Source: Desulfobacteraceae bacterium
GTDB lineage: Bacteria > Desulfobacterota > Desulfobulbia > Desulfobulbales > Desulfobulbaceae
Length of the DNA stretch: 26,727 nucleotides
Assembly: GCA_022837185.1 (NCBI GenBank)
Contig: JALHJD010000005.1
Coordinates: 1 to 26,727 of the forward strand
Reading direction: 5' to 3'
Of this stretch, positions 20,170 to 26,727 are shown in pieces (position 1 is the stretch's first letter; each line of letters opens with the position of its first letter). Position numbers and translations under genes: made by a program. The notes under the pieces were generated by a model, which searched no databases, was not told the DNA's origin, and was given only the letters and a program-made list of their open reading frames with translations.

Positions 20170-20173
20170 GCTT

Positions 20174-20203
20174 TTGACAGATGAAAAATACCCGTGCTAT
20201 AGT
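20174..20203 (+). promoter_or_regulatory. Near-consensus sigma-70 promoter for hemL
   Basis: A perfect -35 TTGACA (20174-20179) and TATAGT (20198-20203) are separated by 18 bases, with an extended -10 TG at 20195-20196. Transcription would begin near 20210, about 37 bases before the hemL ATG. Confidence 0.8.
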
Positions 20204-20246
20204 CCACGGGTTACTGACCGATCAATTTCGTTCCGTGAGGTACAGC

Positions 20247-21539
20247 ATGAAGACAGAACTCTCCGCCAAGTTTTTTGCCCGCGCCAGAAAGTCCATCCCC
20301 GGGGGCGTCAACAGCCCGGTGCGGGCGTGCAAATCGGTGGGCTGCGACCCGCTCTTTGTCAGCAAGGCGCGGGGAGCGACCATCACCGATGTCGACGGCA
20401 ATGAATTCATCGATTTCGTCGGATCCTGGGGGCCCATGATCCTTGGCCATGCCCATCCGGCGGTGGTCGAGGCGGTGCGGCGGACGGCCCTGGACGGCAC
20501 GAGCTTCGGGGCGCCGACCCCCCTGGAGGTCGAACTTGCCGAACTGGTCTGCGACTCGGTCCCGTCCCTGGAAAAAGTTCGCTTCGTCAATTCCGGCACC
20601 GAGGCTACAATGAGCGCCATCCGCCTGGCCCGCGGCTATACAGGCCGCAATGTGGTGGTCAAGTTTGACGGCTGCTATCATGGCCATGCCGATTCCTTCC
20701 TGGTCAAGGCCGGCTCCGGGGTGATCACCCTCGGCATTCCCGGCAGTCCGGGCGTCCCGGAGGATATTGTCAAAAACACTCTGTCCATCCCGTACAATGA
20801 CGTGGAGGTCCTGGAGCAGACCCTGCGCGACCCGGCTCTTGCCATCGCCTGCGTCATTGTTGAACCGGTGGCCGGCAACATGGGGGTCATTGTTCCAGAG
20901 TTGGACTTTCTGCGCAAACTGCGGGAATTGACCAGCGAACTCGGCATAATCCTGATCTTCGACGAGGTCATCACCGGCTTCCGGCTGGCCCTGGGCGGAG
21001 CGCAGGAGCGGTTCGGCATCATGCCCGACCTCACCTGCCTGGGTAAGATCATCGGCGGCGGCCTGCCGGTCGGCGCCTATGGAGGGAAAAAGGAAATCAT
21101 GGACACCGTCGCTCCGGAGGGGCCGGTTTACCAGGCGGGCACGCTGTCCGGCAACCCCCTGGCCATGGCGGCCGGCCTGGCGCTTGTCAAGGAGCTGCGC
21201 AAGCCGGGTTTCTACGATGAGCTGGAGGAAAAAAGCTCCCGGTTTGCCGAGGGGCTGCAGCGGATAGCCGATAACGCACCCTTTCCCACGGCCCTCAACC
21301 GCATCGGCTCGATGATGACCTGTTTCTTCACCGCAGGCCCGGTCAGGGATTTCGCCTCGGCCATGCAAGCCGATACGGAACGGTACGGCCGATATTACCG
21401 GCACATGCTGGCCGGTGGAGTCTGGCTTGCTCCGTCCCAGTTTGAAGCCGCGTTCGTCTCGGCCGCACATGACCGCGCACAGCTTGAGACAGCGCTGAAT
21501 ATGACTGAATCATCATTCAAAAAAATTGCCGATCGGTAA
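20247..21539 (+). CDS. hemL: Glutamate-1-semialdehyde 2,1-aminomutase, HemL
   Basis: A 430-residue PLP enzyme that converts glutamate 1-semialdehyde to 5-aminolevulinate, the C5 route to tetrapyrroles. Motifs include IPGGVNSPVRA (18-28), NSGTEATMSAIRLAR (115-129), the cofactor aspartate in FDEVITGFR (238-246) and the PLP lysine K267 in LGKIIGGGLPVGAYGG. The C-terminal GGVWLAPSQFEAAFVS block is typical. The ATG at 20247 has TGAGG six bases upstream and sits just behind a near-consensus promoter; the longer frame from 20181 would start before the expected transcription start. In a sulfate reducer this enzyme feeds siroheme for DsrAB and haem for cytochromes. Confidence 0.96.
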   Translation: MKTELSAKFFARARKSIPGGVNSPVRACKSVGCDPLFVSKARGATITDVDGNEFIDFVGSWGPMILGHAHPAVVEAVRRTALDGTSFGAPTPLEVELAELVCDSVPSLEKVRFVNSGTEATMSAIRLARGYTGRNVVVKFDGCYHGHADSFLVKAGSGVITLGIPGSPGVPEDIVKNTLSIPYNDVEVLEQTLRDPALAIACVIVEPVAGNMGVIVPELDFLRKLRELTSELGIILIFDEVITGFRLALGGAQERFGIMPDLTCLGKIIGGGLPVGAYGGKKEIMDTVAPEGPVYQAGTLSGNPLAMAAGLALVKELRKPGFYDELEEKSSRFAEGLQRIADNAPFPTALNRIGSMMTCFFTAGPVRDFASAMQADTERYGRYYRHMLAGGVWLAPSQFEAAFVSAAHDRAQLETALNMTESSFKKIADR

Positions 21540-21623
21540 AAAAATCATTGCGTTTGCCGGATAGTCGTGCTACCACTGAAACGGTCATCCCTGTCGGAAT
21601 GACGCAGACAAAGGGAGTGAACC

Positions 21624-21851
21624 ATGTCTGAAACGCGCAAGGAGATTTTCAGGCAACTGGGTGTCTACAGTCATGTCGGCATTACTTTTGTCTGCTGTAT
21701 TTTTATAGGCTTCGGGATCGGCTGGTATCTTGACAACAAAGTGTTTGACGGCCGCACGGCTCCCTATCTGACGTTTGTATTTCTTGGATTCGGCATTGCC
21801 GCCGGCTTCAAGAATCTCTGGCAGTTGACGAAGCGCATGTCGGACGAGTAA
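21624..21851 (+). CDS. atpZ: AtpZ-like small membrane protein of the ATP synthase cluster
   Basis: A 75-residue protein with two membrane helices (about 18-36 and 47-65) joined by a short loop with WYLDNKVFDGRTAPY. This is the AtpZ/AtpI-family small protein (ATPase_gene1) often found at the head of Fo operons, where it has been linked to ATP synthase assembly or magnesium/calcium transport. The ribosome site AAGGGAGT precedes the ATG at 21624. The next gene begins one base after its stop. Upstream (21540-21623) no convincing promoter was seen. Confidence 0.86.
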   Translation: MSETRKEIFRQLGVYSHVGITFVCCIFIGFGIGWYLDNKVFDGRTAPYLTFVFLGFGIAAGFKNLWQLTKRMSDE

Positions 21852-21852
21852 C

Positions 21853-22311
21853 ATGGGGGAATCGCAACAACAGGCCGGGGCAGCGGCGGAGGCCGGCACC
21901 CGGCTGCTGGCGTATATTCAGCGCTTCAACTGGATTCTGCTTGCGGTGTTGATTGCGGGGGCCTGGTACGTTTTTTCCTGGCCCCGGGCGCAGAGCGTGC
22001 TTATCGGCGGACTGTTGGCCAATATCAGCTTTTTTCTGCTGCGCCGGGATATTGCCGGTTTCATGGATAGTTTCAGTCAGGCCGGCATGAGCTGGCAGGC
22101 AGTCAAACGCCTGGAGAAGATCAAGTTCTTCGTTAAATTCTACGGCCGGCTGGCGGTTCTGGCCCTGGTTCTCTATCTGCTGATCACCCGGGTCAGCATT
22201 GATGTGATCGGCCTGATTGTCGGTCTGTCGTCCATCATGTTCAGTATCATTGTGGTTGTCATAGGCAAGGGGAGCATGCTGTATTCGGCACAACGTATTA
22301 AAGGGGCATAA
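21853..22311 (+). CDS. atpI: ATP synthase subunit I, AtpI
   Basis: A 152-residue membrane protein with four helices (about 24-42, 47-64, 97-113 and 118-140). The length and helix pattern, together with the location between atpZ and atpB, identify the AtpI family, which acts as an assembly factor for the c-ring and is not part of the finished enzyme. The N-terminal 20 residues are polar. The gene follows atpZ after a single base and is followed by atpB after three bases, so translation is probably coupled. Confidence 0.87.
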   Translation: MGESQQQAGAAAEAGTRLLAYIQRFNWILLAVLIAGAWYVFSWPRAQSVLIGGLLANISFFLLRRDIAGFMDSFSQAGMSWQAVKRLEKIKFFVKFYGRLAVLALVLYLLITRVSIDVIGLIVGLSSIMFSIIVVVIGKGSMLYSAQRIKGA

Positions 22312-22314
22312 CGC

Positions 22315-23037
22315 ATGGAACATCCGATTCTTTTCATCAATGTTATTCTTGAAGCACTGGGTCTGCCCGTACCGCATACAATCACCGGCCACACGCTGCT
22401 GGAAAAGCTCTGTACGCCGTACATGACCTATACCTGGCTGGTCATGGCCTTCTGGATCATCGTTCCCAAGCTGACCATGGGCCGGCTGGAAATCTTTCCC
22501 GGCAAGGGGCAGAATTTCTGGGAGATCGTCATCGGCGGCATGGAAAACTTCTTTGCCGAGAACATGGGACGGGACCGGGCCCGCATGCTGTTCCCGTTTC
22601 TGGCCACCTTTGGCCTGTACATTGTCATCGCCAACCTGATCGGGCTGATCCCCGGCTTTATGTCGCCGACCTCCAACCTCAACATCACCCTGGGCATGAC
22701 CATCATGGTCTGGCTGACCCACCATGTCCTCGGCCTGCGGTATCACGGGCTCGGCTATATCAAACATTTCCTCGGACCGATGCCGCTGCTCATCCCGCTC
22801 ATGCTGCCCATTGAACTGATTTCCAACGCCGCCCGGCTGCTTTCCCTGTCAATGAGGCTTTTCGGCAACATCATGGCCAAGGAAACGCTGCTGTCGGTTC
22901 TGTTCATGCTGGCCGGCGCGTACTTCGCCCCCCTGCCGATTTTGTGCCTCGGCGTCCTGGTGTCCCTGATCCAGGCCCTGGTTTTTACCCTGCTGTCCGT
23001 CCTGTACTGCGCACAGGCCATGGAGCACGCCCATTGA
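22315..23037 (+). CDS. atpB: ATP synthase Fo subunit a, AtpB
   Basis: A 240-residue membrane protein, the stator part of the ion channel. The essential arginine is R181 in the conserved helix LLSLSMRLFGNIMA. The upstream segments LFPFLATFGLYIVIANLIGLIPGF and PIELISNAARLL are typical, and the C-terminal helices (about 192-235) complete the channel. The order atpZ-atpI-atpB-atpE is seen in many bacteria that keep Fo genes apart from F1 genes. The gene follows atpI after three bases. The stop is followed by 84 AT-richer bases before atpE. Confidence 0.95.
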   Translation: MEHPILFINVILEALGLPVPHTITGHTLLEKLCTPYMTYTWLVMAFWIIVPKLTMGRLEIFPGKGQNFWEIVIGGMENFFAENMGRDRARMLFPFLATFGLYIVIANLIGLIPGFMSPTSNLNITLGMTIMVWLTHHVLGLRYHGLGYIKHFLGPMPLLIPLMLPIELISNAARLLSLSMRLFGNIMAKETLLSVLFMLAGAYFAPLPILCLGVLVSLIQALVFTLLSVLYCAQAMEHAH

Positions 23038-23382
<345 letters not shown>

Positions 23383-23414
23383 ACCGACAGGACGACAGGA
23401 TCTGTTGATCGCCG

Positions 23415-23450
23415 GGGGCTGTGGCACGATGTGCCGCGGCCCCTTTTTTT
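23415..23450 (+). terminator. Rho-independent terminator after atpE
   Basis: A 13-bp stem (23415-23427 with 23431-23443, two G-U pairs) with a three-base loop is followed by seven T residues (23444-23450). It ends the Fo transcript and shows that no F1 genes follow. Confidence 0.9.
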
Positions 23451-23636
23451 ATTTGCAAACCGGCGGGCATCATATATGGTGTTGTCCTCAAACGGCGGCC
23501 GGCGATTTGGCCGGCTGTCTCCTCGGTGATTGTTTTCCCGGTAAACTGTTTTGAGACCGGATTCGTCGGCCCTGCCTTGACTTCCGGGGGCGGGCGGTGA
23601 ATTGTTCGATCCGTGTCCCCATCAGGATGAAAGAGC

Positions 23637-24980
23637 ATGAAGCGGCTGCATTTAGTCAGTTTGGGTTGCCCGAAAAATCTGGTTGATTCCGAAGTCATGC
23701 TGGGATGCCTGGAGCGGGACGGTTACACTGTCGTCCCGGACCCGGCCGAGGCCGACCTCCTGCTGGTGAACACCTGTGGATTCATCGTTTCCGCCGTCGA
23801 GGAGGCGGTTGATGCGATATTGCGCCTGGCGGAATACAAGCGCCGGAATCCGGAAAAGATGCTGGTGGTGACCGGATGTCTTGTCCAGCGTTACGGCCGG
23901 GAATTGCAGAACGAATTGCCCGAGGTCGATCTCTTTACCGGCACGGACGGGTTCCAGGAGATCGATGCCCTGATCCGCCGGGCCGTTGCCGGAGGCAGCC
24001 CCTTGCTGGACCTCAGGCCGGCCCGCTTCCTGATGGACAGGTCGTCCCCCCGCCGGCTTTCCACCCCGGTATTCAGGTCGTACCTGAAGATAACCGAAGG
24101 ATGCGACAATCGTTGTTCCTACTGCATGATCCCGGCCCTGCGCGGCAATCTGCGGAGCAGAACGGTTGCTGATCTGGTCGGGGAAGCACGGGACCTGGAA
24201 GAGCAGGGCGTCCGCGAGCTGAGCCTGATCGCCCAGGATTTGACGGCCTATGGCAAGGATTTGCGCAACGGGACGGACCTGCCCGCTTTGCTGGAGGGAC
24301 TCCTCGCCGCAACGCACATCCCCTGGATCCGCCTGCTCTACCTGTATCCGACCGGCATCAATGATGCCTTACTGGCCCTGATGGCAAGGGAATCGCGTCT
24401 CCTGCCGTACCTTGATATTCCCTTTCAGCATGTCAGCGACGCCGTGCTGCGGCGGATGAATCGGCCGTACACCGGTGAGGGGCTGGACCGCCTGCTGGGC
24501 CGGATCAGGAGCAGCCTTCCCGACTGCGCGGTCCGAACCACCCTGATGGTCGGTTTTCCCGGGGAAACGGAGGAGGATGTCGAGGCGATGACCGCCTGTC
24601 TGGAAAAATGGCGCCTCGACCATGTGGGGCTGTTCCGGTACGCCGATGAAGAGGGCAGTCCGGCTTTTCTCCTGCCGGGCAAGATCGGCGAGGAGGAAAA
24701 ACAGCGGCGTTATGACCGGGTCATGCAGGTGCAGGCCGGAATCAGCGCCCGGTGCCTGCAAAAGTATGTCGGCAGGATCGAACCGGTGCTGGTTGAGGGG
24801 CTCAGCAGGGAAAGTGATCTGCTGCTGGAGGGGAGGACGCGCTACCAGGCCCCGGAGATCGATGGCTGCGTGTACATCACCTCGGGGACGTCGCGCCCAG
24901 GGGATATTGTCGGCGTGCGCATTACCGAAGCCCATACCTACGATCTCGTCGGCGAGATCGCAGGGGCGGCGAGCGGTTAG
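23637..24980 (+). CDS. rimO: Ribosomal protein S12 methylthiotransferase, RimO
   Basis: A 447-residue radical-SAM enzyme that methylthiolates the conserved aspartate of ribosomal protein S12. The N-terminal cluster cysteines are C11 (SLGCPKNLVDSE), C47 (VNTCGF) and C81 (VTGCLVQR). The radical-SAM motif is CDNRCSYC (C156, C160, C163). PFQHVSDAVLRRMNR and LMVGFPGETEEDV follow, and a TRAM domain lies at about 378-442. The opening SLGCPKN and the family length favour RimO over the related MiaB. The ribosome site is AAAGAG before the ATG at 23637. No clear promoter was identified in the 185 bases after the atpE terminator. Confidence 0.95.
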   Translation: MKRLHLVSLGCPKNLVDSEVMLGCLERDGYTVVPDPAEADLLLVNTCGFIVSAVEEAVDAILRLAEYKRRNPEKMLVVTGCLVQRYGRELQNELPEVDLFTGTDGFQEIDALIRRAVAGGSPLLDLRPARFLMDRSSPRRLSTPVFRSYLKITEGCDNRCSYCMIPALRGNLRSRTVADLVGEARDLEEQGVRELSLIAQDLTAYGKDLRNGTDLPALLEGLLAATHIPWIRLLYLYPTGINDALLALMARESRLLPYLDIPFQHVSDAVLRRMNRPYTGEGLDRLLGRIRSSLPDCAVRTTLMVGFPGETEEDVEAMTACLEKWRLDHVGLFRYADEEGSPAFLLPGKIGEEEKQRRYDRVMQVQAGISARCLQKYVGRIEPVLVEGLSRESDLLLEGRTRYQAPEIDGCVYITSGTSRPGDIVGVRITEAHTYDLVGEIAGAASG

Positions 24981-24985
24981 CGGGA

Positions 24986-25285
24986 TTACTTCGCGCTTTT
25001 CCTTTTCCGCTGCGTGTTCACTTTTTCCCTGAGGTCCTTGCCGACCTTGAAAAAGGGAAGCTTTTTCGGGGCCACCTTGATCTTCTCGCCGGTTTTCGGG
25101 TTGCGGCCGATGTAGGAATCATACTCCTTGACGACAAAGCTGCCGAATCCGCGGATTTCGATGGAATCTCCCCGAGCCAGCGCATCGCTCATCGTGTCGA
25201 TCAGGGTGTTGGTGATGGAACTTGCTTCGCGGATGGACAGGCTGGTTTTTTCGGCCAGAGCTTCGATCAGTTCAGATTTATTCAT
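24986..25285 (-). CDS. IHF/HU-family DNA-binding protein (IHF-beta-like)
   Basis: A 99-residue histone-like protein. It has the opening MNKSELIEAL, the beta-arm region IEIRGFGSFVV (42-52), the intercalating proline P63 in GRNPKTGEK (60-68), and PFFKVGKDLREKVN (77-90). These features are nearer to integration host factor beta than to HU, and a basic tail RKRKSAK is added. The ATG at 25285 with GGGAGA upstream is chosen over an ATG at 25312. The stop lies five bases from the convergent rimO stop. The 192 bases upstream, before rluB, are GC-rich with several possible hairpins but no convincing promoter. Confidence 0.88.
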   Translation of the reverse strand: MNKSELIEALAEKTSLSIREASSITNTLIDTMSDALARGDSIEIRGFGSFVVKEYDSYIGRNPKTGEKIKVAPKKLPFFKVGKDLREKVNTQRKRKSAK

Positions 25286-25477
25286 GCTGTTCTCTCCCGT
25301 TGAGCCGCACACAAAAGCAGTACCATTGGCGGTTATGGAACCTCATCCTTGTGAAGACAGCCTCCGGTCTGCCGCCGGCCCCGCAGATTCCGCCGACGGA
25401 CCGGGGCGGCAAATTCTTGCGTGCGCTCCTGCCCGTTTTTGACTTACGGGGGGACCGTCTTCGATAACTACTTAAAT

Positions 25478-26221
25478 TTAATCAGGTAATTTTTTGAAAG
25501 TAAAGGGGATTTTTCCGGAAAATACTTTTTTCAGCTCTTTTTTGGTGAGGCGCCGGTACGAGCCCGGGGGCAGGGCGCCGAGTTCGAGGTTGCCGTAGGC
25601 CGTTCTTTTCAGCGTGATGACGGGGTGGCCGATTTCCGCCAGCATGCGCCGCACCTGTCTTTTCTTTCCTTCGTGAATCGTTATCTCCATGGTTGTCGCC
25701 CCTTTTTCCCTTGCCACCACTCGGACCCGGGCCGGCCAGGTCCGCCGACCGTCCAGAACGATGCCTTCCCGCAGCCGGTCGATTTTATCCTTTGACGGGG
25801 AACCCTTGACCACGGCGAAATAGGTTTTGTTGACTTCGTAACCGGGGTGGAGGATGAAATGGGCCAGTTGTCCGTCATTGGTCAGGATAAGGGCGCCTTC
25901 GGTGTCGTAATCGAGTCGGCCGACCGGAAAAACCCGCTGCCGGATGCCGGTCAGCAGGTCGGTGACGATGGGCCTTCCCTGGGGGTCGGAGAGGGTGGTG
26001 ACGTAACCGGCGGGCTTGTTGAGGAGCAGGTATATTTTTTCTTCCGCGGCCACCGGCCGCCCGTCGAGAGTGATCGTTGCGGCGGCGGGATCGGCTTTGG
26101 CGCCGAGTTCGGTCACCACCTTGCCGTCCACGGCAATCCTGCCCTGGAGTATCAATTCCTCGGCCTTGCGGCGCGAGGCGACACCCGCCCGGGCCAGGAT
26201 CTTCTGCAGCCGCTCCTCCAC
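25478..26221 (-). CDS. rluB: RsuA/RluB-family pseudouridine synthase
   Basis: A 247-residue RNA-modifying enzyme. Residues 1-58 are an S4 RNA-binding domain (RLQKILARAGVASRRKAEEL), and the catalytic domain has LLNKPAGYVTT (66-76), the catalytic aspartate D104 in GRLDYDTEGALILTND, and EGKKRQVRRM near 185-194. RluB modifies 23S rRNA (U2605 in E. coli); RluE, RluF and RsuA are close relatives, so the exact target is not proven. The start is a GTG at 26221, one base after the stop of the ubiD-family gene, with no separate ribosome site, indicating coupled translation. Confidence 0.87.
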   Translation of the reverse strand: MEERLQKILARAGVASRRKAEELILQGRIAVDGKVVTELGAKADPAAATITLDGRPVAAEEKIYLLLNKPAGYVTTLSDPQGRPIVTDLLTGIRQRVFPVGRLDYDTEGALILTNDGQLAHFILHPGYEVNKTYFAVVKGSPSKDKIDRLREGIVLDGRRTWPARVRVVAREKGATTMEITIHEGKKRQVRRMLAEIGHPVITLKRTAYGNLELGALPPGSYRRLTKKELKKVFSGKIPFTFKKLPD

Positions 26222-26222
26222 G

Positions 26223-26727
26223 TCAGCGCCAGCGGGGCGGAATCATGCCGTGGAACTTCCCGTCAACCAGGGCCCTGGTTTGCGGATCGACCTCGAGCAC
26301 CTCGGTGTACCAGGGCTTCATGCGGCAGTCGAAAACGACCGGGGACGCGAGGCCGACATGGAACCGCCGGACCGACTGGGCGGCGCCGTGAATGTCGGCG
26401 GCCGGTTCGAAACGGGTGAAGAAGGTCCAGAGAAATTCCTGCAGGCTGGAGGTCGCCTCGCTGACGGAGTCGACCAGGACCACCGCCTGCCAGTCGCCGA
26501 GCCCGGGCCATCGGGCCAGCTGTCCCGCCAGATCGGGGGCGGCGCCGTAATTCTGACCCTCCACGACCAGGGTGCCGGGGAGGAAGACCGCCGGCCGGCT
26601 GCACCCGTCGGGCAGGGTGCCGGAGAATTCCTGAGCCAGTTGACGCCGCTTGTCCCTGCCCAGTCCCATGAGCATGGCCTTGGATCCTTTGTTGACCGAG
26701 GGGCCGGTGTAGTCAAGGGTGTCCTGG
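26223..26727 (-). CDS. UbiD-family decarboxylase (3' part)
   Basis: This is the C-terminal 167 residues of a UbiD-family enzyme; the 5' part lies beyond the window end. UbiD enzymes use prenylated FMN for reversible decarboxylation of aromatic or unsaturated acids; in quinone biosynthesis UbiD acts on polyprenyl-hydroxybenzoate. Visible features are DYTGPSVNKGSKAMLMGLG near the cut end, FLPGTLVVEG, VVLVDSVSEATSSLQEFLW and the TRFEPAADIHGA segment, which match the C-terminal domain of the family. The active-site residues are outside the window. Sequence divergence from typical UbiD (for example KPWYTEVLEV replacing the usual ending) leaves the substrate open. Confidence 0.78.
   Translation of the reverse strand, partial: QDTLDYTGPSVNKGSKAMLMGLGRDKRRQLAQEFSGTLPDGCSRPAVFLPGTLVVEGQNYGAAPDLAGQLARWPGLGDWQAVVLVDSVSEATSSLQEFLWTFFTRFEPAADIHGAAQSVRRFHVGLASPVVFDCRMKPWYTEVLEVDPQTRALVDGKFHGMIPPRWR

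Larger units (their letters stand above)
19878..20246. other. Divergent trxA-hemL intergenic region
   Basis: This 369-base stretch holds no supported gene. Near trxA it contains the perfect palindrome TCCTGTACAGGA (19913-19924) and two copies of the palindrome TCCGGA (19925-19930 and 19936-19941). The middle is GC-rich. Near hemL there is an orphan terminator-like hairpin on the plus strand (20133-20169) and then the hemL promoter (20174-20203). An open minus-strand frame continuing upstream from trxA has no ribosome site or family features. Confidence 0.7.

Noticed and set aside
20211..21470. Long minus-strand open frame of 419 codons opposite hemL
   Set aside because: hemL is certain on the other strand and the mirror protein has no family motifs.
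23577..23606. TTGACT followed by ATTGTT as a promoter for rimO
   Set aside because: The spacing is 18 but the -10 matches poorly; not strong enough to list as a feature.

Overview
The window is GC-rich, gene-dense bacterial chromosome with 27 protein genes, two of them cut by the window ends. It opens inside dsrA and continues with dsrB and dsrD. This reductive-type dissimilatory sulfite reductase set marks a sulfate- or sulfite-reducing anaerobe. The rest of the gene content (fused secDF, kdsD, bamD and an outer-membrane lifestyle, an F-type ATP synthase Fo cluster, a NIL-ferredoxin protein, larB) fits a Gram-negative sulfate reducer of the Desulfobacterota. Desulfobulbales is my best guess, but that placement is inference. 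No tRNA, rRNA, CRISPR array, insertion sequence or prophage was seen, so this is mainly core chromosome.

Layout. 1-2105 (+): dsrA (3' part), dsrB, a hairpin terminator, then dsrD. 2106-2345: a non-coding, hairpin-rich stretch ending in a strong terminator only 22 bases before birA. 2368-5616 (+): birA, an AcuI/YhdH-type reductase and kdsD, joined by ATGA overlaps, then a CooT-like small protein and a small protein with a natural seven-histidine tail. 5598-8525 (-): a 975-residue membrane protein with an E2 (UBC)-like N-terminal domain that lacks the catalytic cysteine; it is the least ordinary gene here. 8773-9459 (+): a DUF4388/PATAN protein. 9456-14573 (-): operon secDF, a YkgJ-type cysteine-cluster protein, an HD hydrolase, a HAD hydrolase and an unrecognised 160-residue protein, with overlaps or 3-base gaps throughout. 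14674-15435 (-): larB. 15567-17175 (+): a kinase-fold (APH-like) protein and a P-loop kinase. 17232-17666 (+): NIL-domain ferredoxin. 17669-19877 (-): trxA, trxB, bamD-like. 20247-21539 (+): hemL behind a near-consensus promoter. 21624-23382 (+): atpZ, atpI, atpB, atpE (Fo only), closed by a terminator. 23637-24980 (+): rimO. 24986-26727 (-): ubiD-family decarboxylase (3' part), rluB-type pseudouridine synthase, IHF/HU-type protein.

How they fit together. dsrABD is the terminal sulfite reductase of respiration. hemL starts tetrapyrrole synthesis and so serves the siroheme that DsrAB needs. The Fo genes belong to energy conservation. The NIL-ferredoxin family is tied to sulfide-dependent homocysteine formation. 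kdsD, bamD and secDF serve the cell envelope. Three genes (CooT-like, His-tail protein, larB) point to nickel handling. The most worthwhile leads are the catalytic-cysteine-less E2-like membrane protein, the non-coding attenuator-like leader before birA, an orphan terminator between trxA and hemL, and the nickel-linked small proteins.
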